This document shows, in pieces, positions 19,730-31,748 of a DNA stretch of 64,000 nt. Position 1 is the stretch's first letter; every line of letters begins with the position of its first letter. The DNA comes from Limnanthes douglasii subsp. nivea. Taxonomy: Eukaryota; Streptophyta; Magnoliopsida; Brassicales; Limnanthaceae. The notes under the pieces are model-generated. The model saw only the letters and a list, made by a program, of their open reading frames with translations, was not told the origin of the DNA and did no database searches. The position numbers and the translations under genes were made by a program. The stretch lies in contig JAUPFV010000003.1 of assembly GCA_036936605.1 (NCBI GenBank), positions 144,368,997 through 144,432,996 on the forward strand. Direction: 5' to 3'.

Positions 19730-20510
19730 TAGGGCTGTTATCGGTCCGGTTCGGTCCGGGTTTTGCCGGAACCGGACCGGACCGCTAAGCTTATCGGTTC
19801 GGACCGGACCGAACCGTTAAGCTTTCGGTTTTTCTTTCCGGAACCGGACCGAACCGCTAAGCTTTCGGTTCGGTTCGGTTCGGTCCGGTCCGGTTCGGTC
19901 CGATTCGGTTCGGTTCCGGTTTCGGTTCGGTTCGAGTTCGGTTCGGTTCGAGTTCGGTTCGGTCCCGTTTCGGTCCGTTTCGATTCTGTCCGGTTTCGGT
20001 TCGGTTCGTTATCGGTCCGGTTTCGGTCCGGTTCGGTCCACTTAAAAAATTTAAATTAAATTAAAATTTTAATTTTAATTTTTTATATTGAAATAAATAA
20101 TATAAAAATTAAAGTTTATAAATTAATATTTTGAAAATCAGTAATTAACTATTAATTTGGTCCTATAATTTATAAAAGAATAAATAATAATAATAAATAA
20201 TCGGTTATAACGGTATTATTGATCCGATTTTTTATCGGTTTTACCGGTTTATCGGTTCTATCGGTTCGATTCCTTATCGGTTCTATCGGTTTACCGGTTT
20301 TATCAGTTCGATTCCATATCGGTCCTATCGGTTTATCGGTTTTCTCGGTTCGGTTCCTAACCTATTTTTTGTTTCGGTTCCTTATCGGTTTTCGGTTTTT
20401 AGAATGGAACCGCGAACCGAACCGTTAAGGTTCGGTCCGGTTCTCGGTCCGGTCCTTATCGGTTCGGTCCCGGTCCGGTTCTTGGTTCTCCGGAACCGTG
20501 GACAGCCCTA
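19730..20510. mobile_element. Non-autonomous hAT element with CGGTTCGG-rich body
   Basis: 781 bp, starting TAGGGCTGT and ending ACAGCCCTA (9-bp perfect terminal inverted repeats, extended imperfectly by CGGT/CCGG motifs). It is flanked by a perfect 8-bp duplication, GTTACTTC, at 19722-19729 and 20511-20518. An 8-bp duplication is the hAT hallmark. The two flanks of the body are low-complexity CGGTTCGG / CGGTCCGG repeats (about 19740-20040 and 20200-20500), largely self-complementary, with a short AT-rich middle. No transposase is encoded. The long arginine/serine/valine-repeat frames on the plus strand are products of the repeat, not genes. Confidence 0.9.
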
Positions 20511-20514
20511 GTTA

Positions 20515-20785
20515 CTTCCTATGTTCTTTTATAAATATCTTTTTAGAAACTTGTTAGTAATTCATTTTAAATGTGGTTCATCCAAATCAAGACAATATTA
20601 AATATTCTTTTTAGTTTATTGACCAATCAACTCCCTTTAATTCTTCCCTTTTAAAAAAAAGAAAACTATTGATTTTGTTAAACCAATCAGACTTTTTACT
20701 TTTTTTTTTCTTACCAATAACAGTTATAATTGATTTTATTAATATCCGTGTAAAATATGTAAATTTATCAAAGAAACGGAGGGAG
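20515..20785. mobile_element. Stowaway-like MITE
   Basis: The right end reads GAAACGGAGGGAG followed by TA, the well-known Stowaway end (reverse complement CTCCCTCCGTTTC). The left end, CTTCCTATGTTC after TA at 20513-20514, matches it imperfectly. At about 271 bp, AT-rich and non-coding, it fits a Tc1/mariner-derived MITE. The hAT element at 19730-20510 is inserted at its left end: the first bases of the MITE also form part of the hAT target duplication. Confidence 0.75.
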
Positions 20786-20787
20786 TA

Positions 20788-21726
20788 CAATGGCTAAACT
20801 AAGGAATCCACGTACAACCCCAAAAAGACGTGTAATAAATTGATCTATAATATTTTATGTAGTCTTTAAAACTCTCTTTGGTCTGCTTATTCATAGTTTT
20901 TTGCGCCTTCATTATGGTTCCTCTACCATATAGGCCACAATTTGCATTATTGTTTTGATTATTATACGTTTTAAATATATTTTTGGTTTGGTTTGCTTTG
21001 TATCGAAAAAATAATAATTTAAGAGTCAGCTCAGCAACCTCTGCAGGCTCGACAACTTGAGATGTGATCATTGCATTCATGGGTTCCCCATGATAGAGTG
21101 GAGAATGGAGCTCGTGAGGATAATGTTTTGGAGAGTGAAGAAGAGAAAGAAAAGCTTGAACGGTTCAACAGAATGAGGCTGGTTTCGAACTGATAAAAGC
21201 AGCCAAACATATTTGAAGAGCAACTTAACCTACAACTGAATGATTCGAGTAACCTGGGCTCTAATAGTCACTAAGGTTCAGCCTTGGTCCTTGAAAAGTG
21301 AAGCCCAAGCCAAGAGCTGAGTCCAACTTATAATGTTGTTAATATGCCTAACAGAATGTGTAAAATAGCCTAGGTTATTATGACGAACAAGGAAATATTC
21401 CTAATAACAAACCTCGTAGTAAATTAAGTGTACATGATTATAACGTTATTTGACCCTTATTGAATACAACAGAAATTTTTCTGAATCTCCAGTTCTCCAC
21501 TGTAGTCTTCTTCTTCCTTAGCTTCTATTTTTCTTTTCATCCTTCTAACTCTCCAATCTTAGCCACTAGAGTTGTAGTAGCATCTAATGGCTAATATCCA
21601 AAATGTATAATATTTTTTGAATTTTACAGTAGTTGGTGTTCGTTCCTCCAGGACTCTTGAGTGAGATTTCCAAATATAGTAAGTTTTTATCGATCATTTT
21701 ATTAAGGTCAAGGTATTAACGCATAT
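20788..21726. other. Non-coding interval between the Stowaway MITE and LINE-1
   Basis: AT-rich sequence with no gene I can name. A 93-codon minus-strand frame (20799-21080) contains SQVVEPAEVAELTLKLLFFR but has no recognisable family and no neighbour that supports it. The last 17 bases (21710-21726) are the left target duplication of the LINE that follows. Confidence 0.5.
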
Positions 21727-22078
21727 GATGGATCATCTCTTCAAAAAATGAAGAGAAAATGAACAAAAAAATGATGGCTTCAAGAAACTGATCGTTTGTT
21801 CATCTTCTCCGATGAACTGATCTCTATATGCTATTGATATTGATCTCTTCTACTCTTCTAATAGATTAGTTTTCATCTTCTAAATATTTTCAGTACGAAT
21901 CAGAGTTAATCATCATCCATCCCTCTCATAGTTCCAAGATTCAGAATCCTCTGTTTTAGCAAGGATCAAGACTTTGTTCTCTTCTAAACAGAGGAAAACA
22001 GAGCTTCAAGAATCCAACAATCCTTTCTTGGATTCTAAGCTTGGATTATTTTCTTTCTTCATTCAATCTACGGATTTA

Positions 22079-23416
22079 ATGGAGCATTCAAGCAATAATT
22101 ATCAGGAGGAAGACAGGAAATCCAGTTCCTACGTTGATATTGTTAAGAAGAATTTTAAATTTGAAGCAAAACTTGAATTCGAACGAGAATACATGGAAAC
22201 CAAGTGAGATCATTTGTCTATACAATACGGTGAGGAAGTTCTTAAACAGTTGAAGGCCAAAACTAAGTACTCATTGGTTGGCAAGTTCACTCACGGGCTG
22301 CCAAAACGTAGCATCTTGATTCAGTTTCTTGAGTCTGTAAAGTTTCAAGCTCCATTTAGATACAAAGTATGGGATTCCAGACACATAATCCTTGAGTTTG
22401 ATTCAAAACAAGATGACGGGAAGATATTTCAACGTGCAGTTTGGACTATAGGATCATCAGTAATGAGACTGTTAAAATGGACATGGAACTTCTCAAAAGA
22501 AAGTTCAGTGGCACATGTTTGGATAAAGTTGGATATGCCAGAGCCTTTATATGATGAAAATGTGGTCAGATCGATTACTTCATTGATAGGAGAAACTCTT
22601 TTGGTGAAAATTCCTGAAGAAAACAGACTATTTTCGTCTTGTTCAGCGTTAGTTGAAGTCGATGTCAATTCCAAACTTCAAACGGATGTTTGGATGGGCT
22701 TTGGTAATAACTTTGGATACTGGGTTAGAATAACGTACACAAATCTTCCTCTATATTGCAATAAATGTTTTCATCTGGGTCACAGTAACGACAAATGCAA
22801 GAAAATTAATAAAGATCAGGAAGTTGAAGAGATTGTTAAGAGTAAGAAGATTAAATCTGTTATCACTAAACAATGGATAAATAAATATCAAGGAAAGACT
22901 GGTGTTGAAGAAACAGATGGATTCAAGACTCCTGAGCAAGGGGAAATAATTGAAGCTATACAAACTTTAGCCTTGGGAATTACTGATAATAATGGTTATG
23001 TTAACATGGTATCTGAAGGAGATTATTCCCCTAAAGAAAGCTTGATAAGTCTTCAAAACTCTCCTATTATTAAGAATTGGAAAACTCGTTCTCCAGAGTT
23101 CTTTAGAGAAAGTAATCATGAAGATGAAAGTAGTCAAGAGCAGCATAATAATGAAGTTCAAAATGAAAGAGAACAAATGGTGAAAGATCAAGTTTGTCAA
23201 GATCAAGATAACAATAGAATGATAAAAGGAAGTAAACAAATGGAGGAAGAAGAGAAAGATAGCTATCAAACAGACAAGCACAATGTTAGTAAGCAGAATT
23301 AAGGGGAAGAAGAAGCAAGTTTTAAGGAAATCTTTGACAAAAAGATTAAGGCGGCAAAAGGCAAGACTAACAAGAAGCAAAATCATCAAAGCATTGCAAT
23401 TCAATGGTTTAAGTAA
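22079..23416 (+). pseudogene. LINE-1 ORF1: nucleic-acid-binding protein (DUF4283 plus CCHC zinc knuckle)
   Basis: The likely start is ATG at 22079. The frame continues to 23416 but is cut by TGA at 22205-22207 and TAA at 23300-23302. The DUF4283-type region spans KYSLVGKFTHGLPKR to GSSVMRLLKWTWNF. A CX2CX4HX4C zinc knuckle (CNKCFHLGHSNDKC) sits near 22757-22798. The C-terminus is rich in Glu, Lys and Gln. In plant L1 elements this protein binds the element RNA. A short gap of 23 bp separates the frame end from ORF2. Two stop codons make it a pseudogene, although the rest of the protein is well preserved. Confidence 0.85.
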
Positions 23417-23439
23417 ATCAAAATCTTCCAACTCTCTTA

Positions 23440-26400
23440 ATGACTAGTATTATAAACTGGAACATTCGGGGTATTAAAGATAAAACTTCTCTTTATAGGC
23501 TCAAATTCCTTGCTAAGAAAAATAAAGTTAAAATTATTGTTGTCCAGGGGCCTCTTGTTAATGAAAATGCTATTAGTGGTATTGCTGCTAAATTAGGCTT
23601 CGAAAATTTTGCATATAACATTACTAACAAAATATGGGTTTTTTGGCATTGTGACATATCTGTAACTATTTTAAATGATATCAGCCAATGTTTAAATCTA
23701 AAAGTTAGTCTTATTAATGATAATCAACATGTTATGATTTCTGTTGTTTATGCAAAATGCCAAAGGAACAATAGAGTTGAGCTTTGGAACTTTCTCAAAA
23801 GCATTGCTGATACTGACTTAGGTTGGTTGATTTGTGGAGATTTTAATGTTATTAGCTCTATTGATGAGCAGATTGGTTGTAGTACCTTTTGTATTAACAG
23901 CACTAGTGATTTTAATGACATGATTACTAGTTGCAATATTGAAGATGCTGGTTATAGTGGCTCGAAGTATACCTAGTCTAATGGTTCCAAAGGGAAGAGA
24001 TTAGATCGTGTTTTCATCAATAACATCTCGTCTAATAAATTTTGTAATACTAGGATTCATCATCTTGCTAGAACTGGATCTGATCATATGCCTATTATTA
24101 TCTCTTTTTCTAATGATTCTTTTAGAGTTAAAGATAGTTTCAAGTTTCAGGAAATGTGGATCATGGAAGATACCTTTCTTCCCTTTGTTGAAGATAACTG
24201 AAATCATGAAATGCTTGGTGATCCTTTGTTTATTCTTTGGAATAAGCTTAAAAGACTTAAGAAAGGTTTGTTTATCTGGAATAAAAACATCATTGGTAAC
24301 ATCTTCAGTAAAGTTCAAAGTTTAGAAGATGATGTTTTAGTTAGTGAGCTTAATCATCAGAACCTTCAAACTGATGAGTCCAAATGTGAGCTTGCTAAAG
24401 TTAATGTTTTACTAATCAAAGCTAATAGAATGGAAGAAATGTATTGGAAGAAGCAATGCTACTGTAACTGGATGCTTGATGGTGATAAAAACACCAGATT
24501 CTACCATAGCTTTGTTCAAAAGAAAAGAAGAAGAAACAATATTAAAGGTATTAAGAATGGTGATAGATGGATCACTGATTCTAAGGACATTGGTCTTTCT
24601 GTTGTTGAATTCTTCAAGCATGCTTTGGCTGATTATCCATATCTAAATAATTCTGAAGAATCTATTTGTATGAGATAACATGTTTTATAACATCCCTTGT
24701 TTGGTTACTGATGAAGAGAATAGATTGTTCCTTAAAGCTCCTGATGAGCATGAAATATGGAGCATTATAAATCAAATGAATCCTTACAGTGCCCCATGTA
24801 TGGATGGTTATACTCTAAGCGTTTTTAAAAATTGTTGGCATATCATTAAAATTGACATGATTAATGCTATGAAAGACTTTCTGCTTGGTAAGAATATTCC
24901 TAGAGGCATTTTTGCTACTGGTATTTGCTTAATACCTAAGCTGCCTAACTCTACTTGTTGGAATGACTACAGGCCGATTAGTATTTGTTCTATGCTTAAT
25001 CGAATCATGTCCAAAGTCATTGCTAATAGTTTGAGTCTCATCTATATCATTTCTCCTAACCAAGGTGGCTTTGTTCCTGGTAAAAATATTCATGAAAATA
25101 TTCTGATTTGCAAAGAATTAATATGTGATATGAATAGAAAGATTAAAGACAGTAACATTTTGATTCAGCTTGATATGTCCAAGGCGTTTGATAAGCTCAC
25201 ACACTATTTTATCTTAAATGTTTTAAAGAAGTTTGGATTTTCTTCTAGATTTACTTGTCTTATTAAGAAAATAATTAATGCAGTTAATGTCTCTATGCTT
25301 GTTAATGGTGAAGTGTTTAGCTTCTTTAAAACTACTAAAGGTCTGCGTCAAGGTGACCCTATATCTCCTCATATTTTCATTATTGCTGAGGAAATGTTCA
25401 TCAGAGGTATCGACTCTCTTGTTAATAATAACAGATCTATGCAATATAGAAGTAGAAGCATTATAAGTATTAACAGTCTTGCCTTTGGTGATGATATATT
25501 ATTGTTTTTTAATTGCAAAGACAACACTTTTAATAAGCTTTGTAACTTTCTCGACAAGTATCAAACTCTTTCTGGTCAGGTGGTTAATAAAGAGAAAACT
25601 AAGATTTTGTTGGCTAGAGGTATTAGTGCATCTAAGATTGATATTATTTCTAACAATACTGGCTTCTCCTGTAGCTATCTTCCTACAGATTACCTTGGGG
25701 TCACTATGAATACAAACAATAGAATCAGCAACTACAACAAGTTAATTTGTAAGATCAACAATAAGATTAATGAGTGGAATGTTAAGTACCTCTCCTTTGC
25801 TGGTAGGCTTACATTAGTCAAGTCTGTTTTAATGAGTATTGTGCTTTATTGGATGCAAACTTGTGTTCTTCCTAAAGGTATTGTTTCTAAACTAGAAATC
25901 ATATTGAATAGATTCATTTGGGGTTCCAATTAGATGGACAAGAAAGTCCATTGGTGTAAATGGGATTCTTAATGCAAAACTTATAGTGAAGGTGGTCTTA
26001 ATGTGAGAAAAATGGTTGATATTCAAAATGCTATATCTTTTAATCTATGGGTTGCATTTAGGAAAAACTGTTCTTTTTGGTCTAAATTTATGCATAGTAT
26101 ATATTGTCCCAAGCATCATCCTTTACAGATTAATCCTGTCAAAGCTGGCTCTCTGTTTTGGAACGGAATGATCAAAGTTCGTGATCAAGCTGAGAATTAT
26201 ATCAAGTGGAAGTTGGGTAAAGGTCTTGTTGATTTCTGGTTAGATAATTGGACCTTCTCTGAGCCTATATTAACTCTTAATAGCCATGATAATAACTTAT
26301 GGTTTACTGCTGAAAACGTTAGTAAATATTGGTATAACAATGGTTGGGATTTAACTTTAGTATACAACATTATTCAGCCTGATACTATTGATTGCATTAA

Positions 26401-27553
26401 TCGTCTATCTATTGATATTAACAAAGATGATGTAATGATTTGGACCTTAGCTAAGAATGGTAGTTATAATTTGAAAGACACTTGGGAAGGTATTAGAGCT
26501 AGATACAATACTGATTTTGTCTTTCAAAAGATTTGGAACATATTAACTCTTGTTAAAAGTTCTTTTATACATTGGAAAATTCTTCATAATTACATTGTTG
26601 TTGATTCTATCATTCAAAGTGGAGGTATTGTTCTAGTTTCGAAATGTCAGTTTTGTGACAACTATGAATCCATTAATCATCTCTTTATATCTCGTAAGTT
26701 AGCTTGGTCGATTTGGATTCACTATGCTGTTATTTTTAAAGTGTTTATATCCAAGCATATGACCATTAAGCATCTCACCAGAGTGTGGCAAGGAGCAAAG
26801 ACTAAGAAAACTCAGGTCAGAACCATTTTACCTTCTCTAATCTTACATAGTATATATAAGGCTAGGAATTCATCTAAGGCTAAAGATATTACTACTTCTG
26901 TCAGTTCTATTATTAGCCAAATCAATGCTATCATTCACACTCTTGATATGAAAAAGATCTTAAACAAATCTCATTGGCTTGATTGTCCTAAAGCTGCTAT
27001 AAATATGGGTTGTGTTAACCAATTAAAAGTTTCCAATAGACCTACATATATCAAATGGACTCTACCTCCTTCTGGTAGATTGAAAATGAACACTGATGCT
27101 TCATGCCTTAGCAATGGTGAAGCTAGTGGTTCTGTTATTTTTAGAGAGAGTGCTGGTAATCTTGTTAGTGGTCTTAGCTTTCTATATGGAAAATCTTCTC
27201 CGTTATTGGCTGAGACTAGAGCTCTTCTGGATGGCTTTATAATTTGTAAAGCTAATAACTGGAAGTTGGTAGATGTTGAATCTGATTCCTTAATCATTAT
27301 CCATTGGATCATTCATAAAAACAGAAATGTCTACTGGTTTATCAAGCCAATTCTTGATTGCATTTGGAAGCTTATTCACAGTAGCATGACTATTTCACAT
27401 ATAATTTGCGAACAAAATCATGCTGCTGATTGGTTAGCACATAATACATTGAAATCTAATTCTACTTACAACATTATGCCTAATTCTATTCCTAATTACC
27501 TCAAAGCTATTCTGATTTTAAAAGCTCTTTGTCTTGGTTATATAACTAGTTGA
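23440..27553 (+). pseudogene. LINE-1 ORF2: endonuclease, reverse transcriptase, zinc finger and RNase H
   Basis: ATG at 23440. APE-type endonuclease: INWNIRGI, CGDFNVISS and GSDHMPI are present, but the usual catalytic QEP is QGP (Glu to Gly). RT (24680-25933): LIPKLPN, YRPISICSMLNRI, LDMSKAFDKL, GLRQGDPISPHIF and FGDD in place of the usual FADD. A zf-RVT region follows near 26480-26720 (SFIHWKILHNY, KCQFCDNYESINHLF). RNase H (about 27080-27450) keeps its acidic residues (MNTDASC, AETRALLDG, VESDSL, NHAADWLAH). The frame is broken by TAG at 23974, TGA near 24199, a +1 shift near 24670, TAG at 25931 and TAA near 25970. At least two of the stops sit where relatives have Trp, a G-to-A type change. 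Confidence 0.88.
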
Positions 27554-28358
27554 TTTCATACCTAAATTGTTTTAGAAGCTGTTATCTGGTTGCACTTAGT
27601 AAGAATATGTTTGATTAATACATGAGTTTTTATCTTTGTGCATGAATTGAGGAAAATGGTGTTGATGCTGTTGCTTCTCGGAGTTATCGTTTTCTGCTGA
27701 TGTAATTAAAGTTTGATGTTGTATTGAAGACTGAGATGGTCGGATAAGGGTATGCTATGACTGATGATGATTCGATGATGTTGCTGATGAAGGCTTTGCT
27801 GTTGCTCCTAGTCTATCTCCTCTGATAATGGCTCATGGCTTGCTGTGTCTGATACTTGTTGTTAGACATGTTGCTGGAAAAAGCTTCGAGTCTTGATTTT
27901 GCATCATAATTTCTACTTGGCTGGTGCTCATAACTTGATTGGTTGGGTTGTTCTCGGAGTATCAGACGCTGAATTTGTTGATTGATTAATACTCCTTGGA
28001 GTTTGCTTCAAAATTCAAAGATCGAATGCCTTAAAGTCCTAGTGGAGGCTGCTCAAAGTCAGATGAATGATGCTTATGAAATGTTAGAGGATACTATTCT
28101 AGCATTAGGGTTTTCTAATGGTTTTGGCGCTTGTTTTGAATTCAAATTCAAAATCTTGGCGCCTTTGTTGTAAACTTTTATTCTTTAAATAAAAAATCCA
28201 TTTTATTAAACAAAAAAGAAAAAAAAGGTATTAGCGCATATATTTTTCACACATATCAGGATTTAGTGTAGCATAAAAACAAAAACCACCATACAATTTT
28301 TGTTGTAGGAGTACAACATGTTTATGAAAGACGATCATCTGGAAATGGAAATTTTATG

Positions 28359-28733
28359 TGATGAGTCCAAATTTTCTCACCACTCACTGTAGAAATCGGA
28401 CATGGTAATTCAGACAAAAACCACCCAGTGAACCATCCGAACAGGACTAAAGTATTAAAAATTAATCACTTTATGACTAAGCTAATTACCAACCTTCTTA
28501 ATAAACTAATAGGCCTTGGAATTCAACCCGGTTTCATGAGTTTGACCCGTAAACCCATGAGGACCGTAATTAAGGGTATAAATACCCAACCACTTTCATT
28601 AATGAGGGTAATGAACATTTAATACAACCAGGTAGCTCAAATCTCTCACTACAAACTACCCAAACATTAAATACCTTTTGAAATGTTACAAACTCCTGAC
28701 GAAATTACCCTCATACTGAAATTATCCACACCA
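28359..28733 (+). repeat. 5' LTR of element D
   Basis: 375 bp, TGATGAGTC...CACACCA, with a GGGTATAAATACCC TATA region near 28575. It differs from the right LTR by scattered substitutions and by a stretch of about 26 bp near 28475-28500 that the right LTR lacks. Confidence 0.85.
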
Positions 28734-28739
28734 AACTTC

Positions 28740-29030
28740 GAAAGACGAGGTGAAGGCCAAAGACAACGTCATTCAGAACCTGGCAAATGACAAAATATTG
28801 CTTGAAGATGCTGTATCCCGGGCTAAGCAAGACAAAGATGACTTGCTAAAGGAGCAGGAAAATACAATCCAAACTAGGACTGATGCGTATACCAACGATG
28901 TGATAGACTCCCAAGAACAAAGATATGTTGAGATCAAGTCAGACATGGTCCTACTCTTTCATCAGAAATTTCTGAAGAGGACACTTGGGGACTTATGGCG
29001 ATTCGTGGAATAGGAAGATCTTCCTCACCA
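28740..29030 (+). pseudogene. Inverted C-terminal fragment of the antisense gene in element D
   Basis: 87 open codons on the plus strand from about 28750, with a coiled coil (LLEDAVSRAKQDKDDLLKEQ) and then MVLLFHQKFLKRTLGDLWRF. This matches the end of the element C gene, YVLTFNNRFPDLPLGSLW, in the spacing of its hydrophobic residues. The rest of the D gene lies on the minus strand, so this piece is upside down relative to it. A 14-bp perfect palindrome (AGGAAGATCTTCCT, 29012-29025) sits at the junction. Confidence 0.65.
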
Positions 29031-29032
29031 TA

Positions 29033-31310
29033 CTATGGCTGATGGTGATAAGCACGGTTATTCCAATGGTTGGGATGAATGTTGCTTAACAAGGAATGGG
29101 TCACCATGTCCTTCTCCCCTGAAACAGAAAAAGAGTTACCGTTGAAGGTGACCATGCTCGAGGAGCTTGGGGGAAGGTAAGGGCCAATGAAATCATCCTT
29201 CTTAAGATCATTAAAGTAAAGAACAATCCCTTGAAGCCCACTAATGTCAACTCCATCGATGTTGATGTCCCCTCTGGCGCCCTCTCCGGTGTGAAAATCA
29301 CTTGAGATTTCCTCTGCTTGAGTTGGGTCTGTTGGGTCAACCGGAGGATAAGACTCCGGAGCCCGGAGAGCAACTTCATCTCCCTTAGAGGTTTTCTTCT
29401 TCTTGGCCTCCATATCTCCACCTTCAGCTCCCCGTTTTCTGTCTTTCTTGGGATCCTTTGGGGGCTTTGGAGATCCAACCACCTCTTTGGTACTCTCGTT
29501 TTCTACCACTTCTAGCAAAGCAGCATCAATCATTCCTTGTTCCTGCCCCTCCGGGTTTGCGGGGACAGTTTCCTCAGCATCACTTGGGTTGACATCAGCC
29601 ACATCTTGCTTAGCCTTGCCTTTCTTGCCCTTCATTTTGCTTGGGGCTTTAGCTCTGCCCGGCAAGGCTAGCTTTCCATCCTTTCCATCTGTCTTCTGAA
29701 GAATCACCCCCGGAGGAGGTGGAGTGGTTAATTCCTCCCAAGACAAGTCCCTCCGGCCGGTTGTATTCCAAAGATGGGATCTTACCAAGTTGCCTCTGCT
29801 AAAATAGTTGTGGAAGCGATTTACCCATTTCTCAGCAGTCAAAGCATTTAGCTTGGCGCAAGTAGTCTGCCCCACCTCTAAATAGTCATTGAACTCCTTT
29901 GGTAGCACTACCCAAAGATAAAAGAAGAGAAGTTAAACAAACAAACTTATTATAAGAAAAAATAGAAATATATAATGAAATGTTTACATGTACTCCTCCA
30001 TCTGCTGGTAAGCATGCTTGGATTATCACCAGCTTTAATTTTCCTCCCGTTCTCCCAAGCTCCACTGATGAACAAAAATTGAGTCTTCCAATTCCTCTCC
30101 GACTCAAGCAAGTCTACCACCACTTTGTAATTATAACCCATATTGTAATGGTAAAAGGGGATGACATGGTTTCTGCAAAGGTTGGCCACAACTGCAAATT
30201 GCTCCATCGAAAGAGGAATTCCGAAGAGCCTTGAGGCCATGATACAGGACATGAGGGTGAACCAGGCGTTTGGGCTCAGTTGACTTCGACAGAGCTTTAT
30301 CAGATGAAAATATCTAACAATCTTTGGGTCTAAGGGCAACCTAAGCCCCTAGTTAAATAACTCAGTGTAGAAAACTATCTCACTGAGTTTGTAATCCATT
30401 GGTGTCTCCGGATCGACTGGTATCCTCACTTTAACATTTTCTGGGATCCCCCACTTCGTCTGCATCCGGCCTAGTTCAGCTGTATGCATAAAGGCATAAT
30501 TGATCTTCTGCATGGCTAGCAGGTACTTTACACTTACTTTGTGGAAACAAGGTCTCAATTTTCCTACGAGGCACTCCGGCAGGTCCGGGTGCTTTAAACA
30601 TAATTTTTCCTTGCCCTTGCTTTTCTTGACAATGGCAGTCTCACTTATCTGCCCGGAGACATCGGTCTTGAAAGGGGCTTCTTCAACACTATCCTCCATC
30701 ATATCTTCCATTACTATGGAGGGGTTATCAGTTGTTTTTGGGAGGGAAGAGCTAATGGTTGGCTCAGTAAGCTGTCCGGATGGCTGAGTATTGCTTTATT
30801 CTTGGGTTCTTGAGTCCGGCTGGGGCTCAGATCCGGAGGGTTCATTTCAGAGACTTGAACTAGTGGCCTCCGGACCGGACAATTTGTCTTTAGGAACCTT
30901 GATGGGCGCTTTTGACCCTGTGAATTTATCTTTGGCCCCAGACTTAGAGGGCACAGACTTTGGAGATTTAGACTGTGGAACAGCCTGACCTTTTACTAGG
31001 TTGCCTCTTCGTCGTTTTATCAGCTTTTCTGGAGACAGGTCAGCATCCGATCACATGGCTATAAATGTAGAGGATCTCCTGGCACTTGTAGCTGCTTGCT
31101 CCTGTTCGACAATAGGCTTTGATTCCTGAAGTGATGAGCCAGAGATGATCAGTGAAAGACTAGGTTGAAATAACCTTCTGGGCTTAGAGCTTCTGGCAGA
31201 AGACGAACCTCGATCAGGCTCTGAGGTTGGTGTTTCAGGTTTGTCAATAGGAGAGACTGGGAGGCTTGCTCCAATGCGCCTTTCTCGTTCGACCTTTTGT
31301 AAACATAAAC
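29033..31310 (-). pseudogene. Antisense accessory gene (Transposase_28-type) of element D
   Basis: Relative of the element A antisense gene. From 31310 the N-terminal part is Ser/Pro/Lys-rich and interrupted by stops (for example TGA near 31055). Frames 30349-30711 and 29950-30339 hold the conserved core: KWGIPENVKVRIPVDPETPM, FYTELFN, then one stop, GLRLPLDPKIVRYFHL and FLFISGAWENGRK. An intron (29908-29987) follows, then LPKEFNDYLEVGQ and NRFHNYFSRGNLVRSHLW, a Lys/Pro-rich linker, and an end at 29033. The coiled-coil tail is missing here and found inverted at 28740-29030. It sits antisense to the element, as in A, B and C. Confidence 0.8.
29908..29987 (-). other. Predicted intron in the element D antisense gene
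   Basis: 80 bp on the minus strand, GTAAACATTT at the start and a T-rich run ending TTTGGGTAG. It lies just after the ...GAWENG...NPSMLTSRWRS segment, the same place as the intron in element A, and in the same phase (one base of a codon before the intron). Confidence 0.7.
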
Positions 31311-31734
31311 TTACACTAAAATGCGTTTTTGGAGAAGAAAGGTAAAAGATCTGAAGATTATAAGTAAAAAGGTGTTGAAGATGGTATAACAGTGAAAAAT
31401 GATTTAATTTATACTAAAGAGACAGAAGATACCTTGGAACCTAGGAGAATTCGAAAAGATAGAGTAATGATTAAAGATGGCGCTGACATCACCAACATTA
31501 ATTGAAGAGGTTACTCTTTGAGGTTAGTGGGACCGCCATTCTATGAGATTAACGGCTGGTGAGGCAAATCAGGAAGGGACATGTGTCCCACGATCTGTGA
31601 ACAAAACCTTTGGGCTTTTGAGAGATTTGCTAGTCCGAAGAAAACCGTTATACAAATCGAAATCTGTCCGGACATTTTTTAAGATGCTCATGAGCGATTT
31701 TTTAGGTCTTGCCAAAGGCCTTCGAACATAACCT

Positions 31735-31748
31735 AAAAAAGGGGCTAC
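31735..31748 (+). other. Polypurine tract of element D
   Basis: AAAAAAGGGGCTAC directly before the 3' LTR start at 31749. It ends in the same GGGGCTAC as the tract of element A, which supports a Tat-related origin for D. Confidence 0.75.

Larger units (their letters stand above)
21727..28224 (+). mobile_element. Full-length L1-type LINE ('LINE-1') with 17-bp target-site duplication
   Basis: 6.5 kb: 5' untranslated region, ORF1, ORF2 (endonuclease, RT, zinc finger, RNase H), a 670-bp 3' untranslated region and an A-rich tail (AAACAAAAAAGAAAAAAA). It is flanked by AAGGTATTAACGCATAT (21710-21726) and AAGGTATTAGCGCATAT (28225-28241), identical at 16 of 17 positions. The long duplication and A-tail are the signature of target-primed reverse transcription, and the 5' end is complete or nearly so. 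Both ORFs now carry stops, so it is inactive. Confidence 0.92.

Noticed and set aside
19763..20428. Plus-strand open frames rich in Arg, Ser, Val, Gly and Phe
   Set aside because: They are translations of the CGGTTCGG/CGGTCCGG repeats inside the hAT element; any frame of such a repeat is open.
20799..21080. 93-codon minus-strand frame as a gene
   Set aside because: No family, no supporting neighbours and no splice context; listed only as part of a non-coding interval.
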